This document shows, in pieces, positions 25,238 to 32,847 of a stretch of 64,000 nt of DNA (positions within the stretch are counted from its first letter, which is position 1; each line of letters starts with the position of its first letter). Location of the stretch: contig CAZXVH010000015.1 in NCBI GenBank assembly GCA_964643965.1, forward strand, positions 4,732 through 68,731, in the 5' to 3' direction. A model generated the notes under the pieces. That model did no database searches. It was not told where the DNA came from and saw only the letters and a program-made list of their open reading frames with translations. The DNA is from GCA-2746795 sp964643965 (lineage in GTDB: Bacteria > Chloroflexota > Anaerolineae > Promineifilales > Promineifilaceae). A program made the position numbers and the translations under genes.

Positions 25238-25939
25238 TTACCAGGGATGCGTCTCCCCCGCATATGTGAAAAATTGACCTGTTTCCGCCAACGTCAGCCG
25301 CTCGATCACGCCCAAGATACCGGCGGCAGATTCTTCTGGCGACAGTGACGCCTCAGAGCCGCCCATATCTGTTTGCACCCAGCCGGGATGCAGGCAGATG
25401 ACAATGATACCCTCTGCTTCCAGGTCGAAAGCCAACATGCGCGTGATCATGTTTAGGGCAGCCTTGCTGCTGTTGTAGCTGTAACGTCCCCGACCCAGCT
25501 TCATTTTTTGTAAAGAGCCAAGCTGTGAACTGATGTTGACCAGTTTCCCTTGTTCTGCCCCGCGCAGCAGCGGCAAAAACTGGGCGGCCACCCGCAAAGC
25601 GCCGGTGGCGTTCACATCAAAGGTGTGCTGCATCACCACCGGATCAAAGGTTGCCAACGTCTCCCGTCTGTCTAAAATCCCGGCATTGTTGATAAGCAAA
25701 TCCAGGCAGCTGACAATGCGTTGAACGGCGTTGCCTGCTGCCTGGACAGAAGCGGCATTCGTGACATCCAGGGGTAAAATAGTGAGCTGCTCCGGGAATT
25801 GATCATTCAGTCGTGTTAGATCGCCTGCATGGCGCGGTTGGCGGCAGGTGGCGATCACCCGATCTCCGTTTGCCAGCAATTGTTGGGTTAAGGCCAGGCC
25901 AATGCCGCGATTGGCGCCAGTAATGAGGATGTTTTGCAT
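25238..25939 (-). CDS. short-chain dehydrogenase/reductase, C-factor-like
   Basis: This 233-residue classical SDR has a Rossmann nucleotide-binding motif TGANRGIG (7-14), the NNAG structural motif (LLINNAGIL), a catalytic serine in VNISSQLGS and YNSSK (Tyr/Lys about residues 151-155). The compact length and the PGWVQTDMGG stretch resemble CsgA/C-factor and sniffer-type carbonyl reductases, which use NAD(P)H. The substrate is unknown. It stands alone, convergent with the A2M gene, in a region with few other genes. Confidence 0.88.
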   Translation of the reverse strand: MQNILITGANRGIGLALTQQLLANGDRVIATCRQPRHAGDLTRLNDQFPEQLTILPLDVTNAASVQAAGNAVQRIVSCLDLLINNAGILDRRETLATFDPVVMQHTFDVNATGALRVAAQFLPLLRGAEQGKLVNISSQLGSLQKMKLGRGRYSYNSSKAALNMITRMLAFDLEAEGIIVICLHPGWVQTDMGGSEASLSPEESAAGILGVIERLTLAETGQFFTYAGETHPW

Positions 25940-26020
25940 AATCTTATTCTATCAAGTTTTGCCGCCCAACCCTATTCATAAAGGCTTTTTGGGGAAAATG
26001 GTCATCGGGAGAGCGTAGCC

Positions 26021-26116
26021 GTGCTTACCAAAAGTCAGGTCCACGCAGCCCAAGAACAGGCTGCCACCCTACTTCTGTCACAGGCTGGCTTCACCCGCAC
26101 TCCTGGCACAAATTAA
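26021..26116 (+). pseudogene. possible N-terminal remnant of a D-lyxose-isomerase-like gene
   Basis: A GTG-initiated 31-codon frame reads VLTKSQVHAAQEQAATLLL and then SQAGFTRTPGTN before a stop. As I recall, D-lyxose ketol-isomerases begin with a similar leucine-threonine start, repeated Ala/Gln and an AGI-T turn. If so, this is a truncated remnant. The resemblance is short and could be accidental. Confidence 0.25.
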
Positions 26117-26165
26117 AATATGCTGAATTATCCGGCCGTTTCCAACCCTCCGAACTCCGGGAATG

Positions 26166-26193
26166 TTGACAGCGACCAGCCATCGCTTATAAT
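26166..26193 (+). promoter_or_regulatory. promoter of the S1-domain gene, with long leader
   Basis: Consensus TTGACA (26166-26171), a 16-bp spacer and TATAAT (26188-26193). Transcription would begin near 26200, leaving about 200 nt of A/T-rich 5' leader. A second TATAAT near 26222 could give a shorter transcript. Confidence 0.7.
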
Positions 26194-26403
26194 TAGATGA
26201 ATAGGAATAAAGTACTATGCTCTATTATAATCGGTTAGAATTTTGAGCTCTCGCTCTCTGGAAATGTAAATAAAACTTCAAAAGTCTCCAGATTGCTTGA
26301 ACGCTTACCAACAATCTAACGGAATCTGAAAATTAAACAATCGGGATTTTCTGTACAACTATCCCCCTTTCAGACCCAAAAACCCATAAAAGAGTAACGG
26401 AAT

Positions 26404-27381
26404 ATGAACCAGCAATCAATGCAAAGTGAAAGTGGACAACCCGGAAGAGACGATTCCTTTTGGGCGGCTCTATTCGCAGAAGAAGCATCTCAACCCAAGC
26501 CCCCCCCTACTGAATCCCCCACCAGCAATCTGCCATTCCTAAACAAAGATATTGACCCCACCCGCAATCAAGCCACCATCGATCCCTGGCAAATTGCCCA
26601 AGACGCCTACGACGAAGATGAACTGCTAGATTTAACCATCACCGACTTTAACAAAGGGGGGTTGTTGGTTGAATGGCAGGGCTTACCGGGCTTTATTCCT
26701 GCTTCGCAACTGGTTGAATTCCCGCAATTTCACGTTGCTGCCCAGCGGATGCAGGTATTAGAAGATGCCGTAGGAACCACCCTCACCCTCAAGGTCATCG
26801 AGGTAAATCCACGCCTTAACCGCTTGATTCTTTCGGAACGAGCCGCCCTGGTAGACTCAAATCAACGTGAACTCGTCATGGCCAGCATAGAGGTCGGCGA
26901 CATCGTAACCGGCACAATCACCAATCTGACCGATTTTGGCGCTTTTGTGGATTTGGGTGGCGTGGAAGGGCTGATTCACATCTCCGAACTTTCCTGGAGC
27001 CGGGTCATCCATCCCAGTAAAATCTTGCAGCCTAATGAACGGATCGAAGTGCTGGTGTTGGACATCGACCAGGAGAAGGAACGGGTGGCGCTCAGCCTCA
27101 AACGGCTGCACCAAGACCCCTGGCTGACGGCCGAAGATCGTTACTACCAGGGTCAAATTGTGGAAGGCACCATTTCCAATGTCATGAACTACGGCGCTTT
27201 TGTGCTGCTGGAACGGGAATTGGAAGGGCTTATCCATATCTCCGAACTGGCTGAGGGCGATTTTCTGCATCCACGTAATGTAGTAAACATTGGCGAACAG
27301 GTACGGGCTAAAGTGCTATACGTAGACGCCAAAAGCAAGAGATTGGCCCTTAGTTTGCGCAGTGTCACCTCTAACGAGTAA
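26404..27381 (+). CDS. S1-domain RNA-binding protein (ribosomal protein S1-like)
   Basis: The 325-residue protein has an acidic, proline-rich N-terminus (1-65) and three S1 OB-fold repeats at about 70-140, 155-230 and 243-320. The last two are canonical (GTITNLTDFGAFVDLGGVEG..IHISEL and GTISNVMNYGAFVLL..IHISEL). Three to four repeats of this type are usual in the S1 proteins of Chloroflexi, Firmicutes and Actinobacteria, where the protein binds mRNA at the ribosome. The N-terminal repeat is degenerate. The long leader suggests possible autogenous control as in E. coli rpsA. The ftsK gene follows 50 bp later on the same strand. Confidence 0.85.
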   Translation: MNQQSMQSESGQPGRDDSFWAALFAEEASQPKPPPTESPTSNLPFLNKDIDPTRNQATIDPWQIAQDAYDEDELLDLTITDFNKGGLLVEWQGLPGFIPASQLVEFPQFHVAAQRMQVLEDAVGTTLTLKVIEVNPRLNRLILSERAALVDSNQRELVMASIEVGDIVTGTITNLTDFGAFVDLGGVEGLIHISELSWSRVIHPSKILQPNERIEVLVLDIDQEKERVALSLKRLHQDPWLTAEDRYYQGQIVEGTISNVMNYGAFVLLERELEGLIHISELAEGDFLHPRNVVNIGEQVRAKVLYVDAKSKRLALSLRSVTSNE

Positions 27382-27431
27382 ACTACCAGTTGACGGTAAT
27401 CGGTACACGCTAACCGCTTACCCACTGGATT

Positions 27432-29702
27432 ATGGCTCGTAAACCTGCAACTTCCCGCTCTAAAAAAGCAGACCCACCCCAACCACCTCCCACCTGGGAT
27501 GAAAAATTCATTAACAGCCTCATCCCCTGGCGCGTGGAAATGGGGGGTATGGCGCTTTTCCTCTTTGCCATGATCACGCTGCTGGCGCTACCCGGCGTCA
27601 CGCAGGCAAATTGGCTGGATTGGTGGACAAGCCTGTTGCGCCAGATTTTTGGCTGGGGCGCATATCCCTTGTTCTTTTTGCTGGCGTTGGTGGGGCTGTT
27701 GATTGCCCTGCGGCGGGTGAAACGGCCGTTATCCACCTACATGCATACTCCCCAAATCATCGGCGTCGAACTGATTCTGCTGACGCTGCTGCCCTTGAGC
27801 CACATCCTCACGGGCACAACACAGGCAGACGCCTATCTTGGTTTAGGCGGCGGATTGGTGGGTTGGGCCTTGTCTGAACCGCTGCTCGACCTGTTTGGCC
27901 CCTTCCTCACCTGGCTGCTCTACCTGGCTCTGCTGCTGTGGGGGCTGGCATTGGTGTTTCGCTTTAACTGGGTAAACCTGTTGGAACTGCTCAACAAAGC
28001 GGCCATCCGTCTGCGTCAAATCGGCGACCGGGTAAACCCACCCCCGCCGCCCAAACCTGTGCGGATGCCCGTGGTGGCGCCGATGGTGTCACCGATGGTG
28101 GCCCCGGAAACGGCCGTTTCCCTTCCCCCGCCCCCTCCATCCCCCATCGATCCTGACGCCCTCATCATCATCGACGACAGCGGCGACTACGGCGATGGTA
28201 TCGACTTTGACCGCCGCGACAAACGGTTGCCGCCCATCGACCTCTTAGACCAGGGATCGCCCACCGCCATGTCCCCCGCCGAAATTGACGAGAAAAAACG
28301 GATCATCGAACAAACCCTGGCCGATTTCCATCTGCCCGCCCAGGTGATCGAGATTCAGCGCGGCCCGGCCGTCACCCAGTTTGGCGTGGAACCGGGCTAC
28401 ACCGAAAAAATAGGGCCAGATGGCGAACTGAAGCAGCAGAAAGTACGCATCGGCCAGATCGCCTCCCTGCGCCGGGATCTGGCGCTGGCGCTGGCTGTCA
28501 CCCGGCTGCGCATTGAAGCGCCCGTACCCGGACGCGGCGTCGTCGGCGTAGAAGTGCCCAATTCCGAAGTGAGTGTGGTGCATCTGCGCTCCGTGTTGGA
28601 ATCGGAGAGCTTCGCCAAAATCAAAAGCCCGCTGGCTGTAGCCCTGGGACAAGGCGTTTCCGGGCAGCCCATCGCCGCAGACCTGGGCAAACTGCCCCAT
28701 CTGCTCATCGCCGGGACCACCGGTTCCGGTAAATCGGTGTGCATAAACGCCCTCATCTCCTGCCTGGTGTTCAACAACACCCCGGAACGGCTGCACCTCA
28801 TCATGATCGACCCCAAAAAGGTGGAACTGATTCGTTTCAACGGCCTGCCCCATCTCATCGGCAGCGTGGAAGTGGAAGCAGACCGGGCGGTGGGGGTGCT
28901 GCGCTGGCTGACGGCGGAGATGGATCGCCGCTATGAGATGTTTGCCACCGTCGGCGCTCGGAATCTCAACGGCTATAACCGCAAAATCGCCCGCCGCAAA
29001 GATGTGAAAAAGCTGCCCTACCTGGTGGTGTTTATCGACGAACTGGCCGATTTGATGCACATGTATCCCGGCGATGTGGAACGCACCCTCTGCCGTCTGG
29101 CGCAAATGGCGCGGGCGACGGGCATTCATCTGGTGGTGGCGACACAACGGCCGTCTACCGATGTCATTACCGGCTTGATCAAAGCCAACTTCCCGGCGCG
29201 CATGTCCTTTGCCGTCGCTTCCGGCGTCGATTCCCGCGTCATCCTCGACTCCAGCGGCGCGGATCAGCTTTTGGGCAAAGGGGATATGCTCTTCCAGGCG
29301 CCAGACGCTGCCGCCCCGGTTCGGGCGCAGGGCGTCTTCCTCAGCGACCAAGAAATTGAACGCATTGTGCGCCATTGGCAAACCGTTCTGCCCGATTTTG
29401 AACCGATACCCACCCCCTGGGATACGCTCATTGCCAAACACGCCCTGTTGGATGAAACGGATCAACTGCTGGAGCAAGCCATCGAGATCGCCCAAAAACA
29501 GGATACCATTTCTACCTCGCTCTTGCAGCGACGGCTGCGCATTGGCTTTCCTCGCGCCGCCCGCATCATGGAGCATCTCTATGAAATGGGTCTCGTCGAA
29601 GACCCCAAATCTGGCGGTAAAACACGCAAAAGCTACGTCGATGAGTCAGAAGAAGACCCGTTCAAAAATTTATTCGACTTAGAAGAACCAAGCGAGGGTT
29701 GA
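27432..29702 (+). CDS. ftsK: FtsK/SpoIIIE-type DNA translocase
   Basis: The 756-residue protein begins with four to five membrane helices (about 35-190) and a short proline-rich linker, much shorter than in E. coli FtsK. The motor follows: an alpha/beta region from about 280, Walker A AGTTGSGKSVC (about 426-436), Walker B YLVVFIDELADL (about 530) and the arginine-bearing VVATQRPSTDVITG. The C-terminal gamma winged helix (about 690-745; TSLLQRRLRIGFPRAARIME) would recognise KOPS-like sequences. It pumps chromosomal DNA across the closing septum and activates XerCD. The expected KOPS-type octamer could be searched for in the full genome. It may be co-transcribed with the S1 gene. Confidence 0.95.
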   Translation: MARKPATSRSKKADPPQPPPTWDEKFINSLIPWRVEMGGMALFLFAMITLLALPGVTQANWLDWWTSLLRQIFGWGAYPLFFLLALVGLLIALRRVKRPLSTYMHTPQIIGVELILLTLLPLSHILTGTTQADAYLGLGGGLVGWALSEPLLDLFGPFLTWLLYLALLLWGLALVFRFNWVNLLELLNKAAIRLRQIGDRVNPPPPPKPVRMPVVAPMVSPMVAPETAVSLPPPPPSPIDPDALIIIDDSGDYGDGIDFDRRDKRLPPIDLLDQGSPTAMSPAEIDEKKRIIEQTLADFHLPAQVIEIQRGPAVTQFGVEPGYTEKIGPDGELKQQKVRIGQIASLRRDLALALAVTRLRIEAPVPGRGVVGVEVPNSEVSVVHLRSVLESESFAKIKSPLAVALGQGVSGQPIAADLGKLPHLLIAGTTGSGKSVCINALISCLVFNNTPERLHLIMIDPKKVELIRFNGLPHLIGSVEVEADRAVGVLRWLTAEMDRRYEMFATVGARNLNGYNRKIARRKDVKKLPYLVVFIDELADLMHMYPGDVERTLCRLAQMARATGIHLVVATQRPSTDVITGLIKANFPARMSFAVASGVDSRVILDSSGADQLLGKGDMLFQAPDAAAPVRAQGVFLSDQEIERIVRHWQTVLPDFEPIPTPWDTLIAKHALLDETDQLLEQAIEIAQKQDTISTSLLQRRLRIGFPRAARIMEHLYEMGLVEDPKSGGKTRKSYVDESEEDPFKNLFDLEEPSEG

Positions 29703-29768
29703 GCCTGTTGAAGCCCAGGCTTCGATAGGCTCACTATTCTCTATTAACAGAAGGCTAAACTTCCCGCT

Positions 29769-30809
29769 ATGAAACAAAAAAGATTCGCCACTTTTGCCTG
29801 GCTATTGGTAATCTACACGATACTGGTCATTTTGTGGGGCGCGTTTGTGCGGGCCACCGGTTCAGGTGCGGGCTGTGGCGCTCATTGGCCGACGTGCCAG
29901 GGGGATGTGATCCACCGGCCGCAGTCGATTGAAACGGTGATTGAACTGACTCATCGCTTGATGAGCGGTCTGTTTGGCATTTTGGTATTGGCGCTGCTGG
30001 TATGGGCGTTTCGGGTATTTCCCACGAGACATCTGGTGCGGAAAACGGCCGTTTTCACCCTCCTCTTCACCATCAGCGAAAGCTTGTTGGGGGCCGGTCT
30101 CGTCTTGTTTGAACTGGTGGCCTACAACATCTCTGTCGCCCGCGCTTTTGCCGCTGCCCTGCATCTGGTCAACACCTTCTTGCTGCTCGGTTTTGTGACG
30201 CTGACGGCGTGGTGGGGCAGCGGCAATCCAGGCATCAAGCTCAAACAAGGCCGCCTGACCTGGCTGCTGGGCATTGGCCTGCTGGCGATTATGCTGCTCA
30301 GCGCGGCCGGCGCCATTACCGCTTTAGGCGATACCATCTTCCCCAGTGAAACGCTGCGGCACGGCCTCCAGCAAGATATAGACCCGGCCGCTCATTTTTT
30401 GGTGCGGCTGCGGGTGTGGCATCCACTGTTGGCGATTATGAGCAGCGTTTATTTGTGGTATGTGGCGGGCTATGTGATGGGGGAACGGCCGTTTCCCCAG
30501 GTACGTCGGTGGGGCCATATCATGCGGATTGTTGTGGTGGTGCAGGTGGTGGGCGGGGCGCTCAATGTCATCCTGCTGGCGCCTATCTGGATGCAGCTGG
30601 TGCATCTGCTCCTGGCCGATTTGCTTTGGATCAGCCTCACCATTCTCAGCGCCAGCGCCCTGGCAACGCCCACGCCGACGGGGGATGAATCCCGCGTTGT
30701 CAACAACGACTATGCCAGTTACTCTCCCGCCACCGCTAACAAGTTCAAGCAAATCGTCACTCTGGCTCCCGCAGAAATCCGCTCTTATCAACAAGGCCGC
30801 CTCTTTTAG
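29769..30809 (+). CDS. ctaA: heme A synthase (CtaA/Cox15 family)
   Basis: The 346-residue membrane protein has eight predicted helices. The first loop carries the cysteine pair GAGCGAHWPTC, characteristic of the group with a regulatory disulfide. Histidine heme ligands appear in IELTHRLMSG, ALHLVNTF, RVWHPLLAI and QLVHLLLADL. CtaA oxidises the C8 methyl of heme O to the formyl group of heme A for cytochrome aa3 oxidase. No ctaB or cox genes are in the window, but the protein implies an aa3-type terminal oxidase elsewhere. The C-terminal 40 residues are polar. It follows ftsK after 66 bp; a separate promoter is not obvious. Confidence 0.9.
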   Translation: MKQKRFATFAWLLVIYTILVILWGAFVRATGSGAGCGAHWPTCQGDVIHRPQSIETVIELTHRLMSGLFGILVLALLVWAFRVFPTRHLVRKTAVFTLLFTISESLLGAGLVLFELVAYNISVARAFAAALHLVNTFLLLGFVTLTAWWGSGNPGIKLKQGRLTWLLGIGLLAIMLLSAAGAITALGDTIFPSETLRHGLQQDIDPAAHFLVRLRVWHPLLAIMSSVYLWYVAGYVMGERPFPQVRRWGHIMRIVVVVQVVGGALNVILLAPIWMQLVHLLLADLLWISLTILSASALATPTPTGDESRVVNNDYASYSPATANKFKQIVTLAPAEIRSYQQGRLF

Positions 30810-30883
30810 TCATTCCCCATTCTTACCTACAGCATGGCAGGTTGCACCACATCCCACACCGCCTCTGGGTGCTTGTCCGCCAC

Positions 30884-31264
30884 TTATAACAAAACCCGCG
30901 CCGCGCCACGCGGCGTCCGCCGCCCTTGCTCCCAATTTTGCAGCGTCTTGACGCTAATACCCATTAAGGCCGCAAATTCCGTTTGCGATAGCTTATATCG
31001 TTCTCGGATTTGTTTCACATCTGGGGTATCAATCACAAATTGACGAGAGGCTTCTTTTTCACNNNNNNNNNNNNNNNNNNNNNNNNNNNNNNNNNNNNNN
31101 NNNNNNNNNNNNNNNNNNNNNNNNNNNNNNNNNNNNNNNNNNNNNNNNNNNNNNNNNNNNNNGGTATCAATCACAAATTGACGAGAGGCTTCTTTTTCAC
31201 CCCGTAAGATGGCGCCACCTTCACGAACGCTCGTCAGCAACGCTTCAAACAGTTTATCTTTCAT
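30884..31264 (-). CDS. NadS/HigA-type HTH antitoxin, interrupted by scaffold gap and C-terminally truncated
   Basis: The start is ATG 31264 after GGGAGG. The frame contains a 100-N gap flanked by the same 38 bp on both sides; collapsing one copy and the Ns (138 nt, in frame) gives an 80-residue protein. It matches the NadS/HigA antitoxin pattern: MKDKLFEALLTSVREGGAIL, then an HTH (LSQTEFAALMGISVKTLQNW) and EQGRRTPRGAARVLL. A TAA at 30884-30886 then stops it, although the same frame continues downstream with VADKHPEAVWDVV, the family's normal C-terminus, to a TAG at 30827-30829. The stop therefore looks like a nonsense mutation. No RelE-like partner is adjacent. Confidence 0.8.
   Translation of the reverse strand: MKDKLFEALLTSVREGGAILRGEKEASRQFVIDTXXXXXXXXXXXXXXXXXXXXXXXXXXXXXXXXXXEKEASRQFVIDTPDVKQIRERYKLSQTEFAALMGISVKTLQNWEQGRRTPRGAARVLL
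31063..31162. other. scaffold gap (100 N) flanked by a 38-bp duplication
   Basis: The 38 bases at 31025-31062 are identical to 31163-31200. A round 100-N filler between identical contig ends is what an unmerged contig overlap looks like. The true sequence is probably contiguous with one copy. Confidence 0.9.
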
Positions 31265-31297
31265 CCTGGCCTCCCGACATAATATAATTACACCTCG

Positions 31298-31327
31298 ATC
31301 ATATGCCAGTGGGGGATGGCGTGTCAA
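31298..31327 (-). promoter_or_regulatory. promoter of the NadS/HigA-like gene
   Basis: On the minus strand TTGACA (31322-31327), an 18-bp spacer and TATGAT (31298-31303), about 35 bp before the ATG. Confidence 0.65.
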
Positions 31328-31368
31328 ATTTGTTCTGCAGCAATGGTGCGCGTAACTTGGGTTGATAG

Positions 31369-31422
31369 AGACGAGGAGTGAGCTTGTCGAAGTCCGAACT
31401 TCGACAAGCTCACTCCTCGTCT
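31369..31422. repeat. 25-bp perfect inverted repeat
   Basis: Arms 31369-31393 and 31398-31422 are exact complements around CCGA; each contains GAGTGAGCTTGTCGAAGT or its complement. It abuts the terminal-inverted-repeat element that starts at 31421. The TTCGACAAGCTCA core also occurs in the spacer near 8720. Confidence 0.9.
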
Positions 31423-31499
31423 AGTGTCCTGTCAAGGCTAAATTGATGGATAAGCACCTCTGGTAAATAGCCATCAAAACACGGTTGACAGGACACTAG
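31421..31499. mobile_element. 79-bp miniature inverted-repeat element, copy A
   Basis: Terminal repeats CTAGTGTCCTGTCAA (31421-31435) and its exact complement (31485-31499) enclose a core with a second inverted repeat (TTGATGGATA/TAGCCATCAA). A copy in opposite orientation lies at 42814-42888, differing at about six core positions. The element encodes nothing and resembles a non-autonomous MITE. Confidence 0.75.
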
Positions 31500-31547
31500 C
31501 AGGATACACGTCAACAAAAATACGTATACTCAGATTGGATTATTTTA

Positions 31548-31576
31548 TTGACAATGCGTACGGAAAATCGTACTAT
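31548..31576 (+). promoter_or_regulatory. promoter and operator of the YefM-YoeB module
   Basis: TTGACA (31548-31553), a 17-bp spacer and TACTAT (31571-31576). Two GTAC cores (31558-31561 and 31570-31573) lie exactly 12 bp apart within the promoter, as CGTACG and CGTACT. E. coli YefM binds TGTACA cores spaced 12 bp, so this is a credible autoregulatory operator. Confidence 0.75.
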
Positions 31577-31605
31577 CATCGTCAAAGGAAATTGGAAGGT
31601 GAAAT

Positions 31606-31848
31606 ATGACAACCATAACGGCAACCGAAGCCAGAACAAATTTATACCGTCTCATTGATGAAGTGGCAGCTTCCCATAAACCGGTACTCATAACCGGCAA
31701 ACGCGCCAACGCCATCATGATTTCTGAAGATGATTGGCGAGCTATTGAAGAAACGATGTATTTGCTCAACATATCTGGTATGCGTGAATCCATTGTTGAG
31801 GGACTGAACACACCCCTTGAAGAAACCAGTGAAGAGATAGAGTGGTGA
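31606..31848 (+). CDS. Phd/YefM-family antitoxin
   Basis: The 80-residue antitoxin has the Phd/YefM N-terminal DNA-binding fold (TATEARTNLYRLIDEVAASH, then PVLITGKRANAIMISEDDW at about 26-44) and an acidic disordered C-terminus (LEETSEEIEW) that would bind and neutralise the toxin. A GGAAGG ribosome-binding site and a strong promoter with an operator-like repeat precede it. Its TGA overlaps the toxin's start, the usual antitoxin-first TA layout. Confidence 0.92.
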   Translation: MTTITATEARTNLYRLIDEVAASHKPVLITGKRANAIMISEDDWRAIEETMYLLNISGMRESIVEGLNTPLEETSEEIEW

Positions 31849-32108
31849 CGTGGCGCATTGTCTTCACCAAACAGGCACAAAAAGATGCAAAAAAGCTAAA
31901 AGCCGTTGGACTCAAACCCAAAGCAGAAAAACTCATTGCTCTCTTGCGTCAAAATCCTTATGAAACACCCCCCCGTTATGAAAAACTCGTTGGCGATCTA
32001 TCCGGCGCCTACTCCCGCCGGATCAACATCCAGCACCGACTCGTTTACCAAATCTTAGAAGACGAGAAAACCGTCAAGGTGATTCGGATGTGGACGCATT
32101 ACGAATAG
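31842..32108 (+). CDS. Txe/YoeB-family mRNA-interferase toxin
   Basis: The 88-residue toxin may start at GTG 31842 or GTG 31845; the latter overlaps the antitoxin TGA as GTGA. It has the RelE/YoeB fold signatures: KQAQKDAKKLKAVGLKPKAE, then PPRYEKLVGDLSGAYSRRIN (catalytic arginine region), QHRLVYQI and the C-terminal His-Tyr in RMWTHYE. YoeB toxins cleave mRNA at the ribosomal A site. The gene is intact, with family length (about 85-88) and all key residues present. Confidence 0.92.
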   Translation: MVTWRIVFTKQAQKDAKKLKAVGLKPKAEKLIALLRQNPYETPPRYEKLVGDLSGAYSRRINIQHRLVYQILEDEKTVKVIRMWTHYE

Positions 32109-32119
32109 CTGGCACAAAA

Positions 32120-32153
32120 AACGGCCGTTACCAGGATGAAAGGAACGGCCGTT
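32120..32153. repeat. twin AACGGCCGTT palindromes between convergent genes
   Basis: Two copies (32120-32129, 32144-32153) are separated by 14 bp and can pair with each other, forming a stem AACGGCCGTT with a loop. They fill the gap between the yoeB-like stop and the convergent HicB-like stop, the position of a bidirectional terminator. Confidence 0.85.
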
Positions 32154-32360
32154 TCATGCGTAAGAAAAACTGATATTGTTCAACGTATCGGGTTGTTGAC
32201 TGGCTTCTACTTGATCGGCAAGGGTGCGTAAAGAGAGCGCTTTTGCCTTAACCAATGCCTCTTGCAGCGTATCTCCATAGACCATGACGCCGGGCAGATT
32301 CATAACCTCGGCTATCCAGCGACCATCTTCTTCACATTCTACCTCGATATTGAATTCCAT
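32154..32360 (-). CDS. HicB-family antitoxin-like protein, orphan
   Basis: The 68-residue protein has the partial RNase-H-like HicB fold: IEVECEEDGRWIAEVMNLPG, then VYGDTLQEALVKAKALSL. The usual HicB length for this group is 65-75 residues, so it looks complete, ending in a polar tail. HicB neutralises the dsRBD-like toxin HicA, normally encoded next to it. Here only 45 bp separate it from the convergent YoeB-like gene and no HicA is upstream either. It may be a solitary antitoxin or may act with a partner elsewhere. The ribosome-binding site (AAGGAT) is modest. Confidence 0.8.
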   Translation of the reverse strand: MEFNIEVECEEDGRWIAEVMNLPGVMVYGDTLQEALVKAKALSLRTLADQVEASQQPDTLNNISFSYA

Positions 32361-32459
32361 TCATTTTATCCTTTTTGGAACTGCTAAACCTCATGCCCTA
32401 TTTACTCACGAAAAAGATCATGAAAACAACTAACGTTCAGGCTTCTTGTATTTCCTGAA

Positions 32460-32795
32460 TCATACCCTATTTGATAAGCTATTGAATCTCTTTTTGGATG
32501 CACTCAGGATTTTTAGCGTAATACCAATCACTAAAGCAAGCATTAGCCAACCAACAAACGGTATGAAATATAAAAAATATATAGCAATCCTATAATACCA
32601 ATCAGGTAATGGCTCTGGCAAAAATAACGACCAAATGCTCAAAGGCCAATTTGCGATCCAGTAAATTGGCAAAATGATATATTTTCCAATTATTTCGTAG
32701 GTGAAATAGCAAAACCAAAATGCTAACTGCGAAATAAACCAAGCTATAAAAGCAAACAATAATATTTTTGAAAACCATTTTATGATATTGATCAT
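32460..32795 (-). CDS. AT-rich small multipass membrane protein, unknown
   Basis: The 111-residue protein is strongly hydrophobic and aromatic, with about three membrane segments (about 8-32, 38-58 and 70-98) and a basic tail (SASKKRFNSLSNRV). The gene and its surroundings (32361-32880) are much richer in A/T than neighbouring genes, which suggests recent acquisition. No family is recognised. It may belong to the TA island. Confidence 0.6.
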   Translation of the reverse strand: MINIIKWFSKILLFAFIAWFISQLAFWFCYFTYEIIGKYIILPIYWIANWPLSIWSLFLPEPLPDWYYRIAIYFLYFIPFVGWLMLALVIGITLKILSASKKRFNSLSNRV

Positions 32796-32847
32796 GACAT
32801 CCCCATATCTTCATGAACAGAGTTTAACACACACAGCCAAACAAATT

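Larger units (their letters stand above)
25940..26403. other. 464-bp spacer with remnant frame, promoter and long S1 leader
   Basis: The spacer holds a 31-codon frame at 26021-26116, a good promoter at 26166-26193 and a roughly 200-nt transcribed leader before the S1-domain gene. I see no other gene. Confidence 0.5.

Noticed and set aside
28245..29576. 443-codon minus-strand frame opposite ftsK
   Set aside because: It is antisense to the FtsK motor, whose motifs are intact. The His/Gly-rich composition is that of a reverse shadow.
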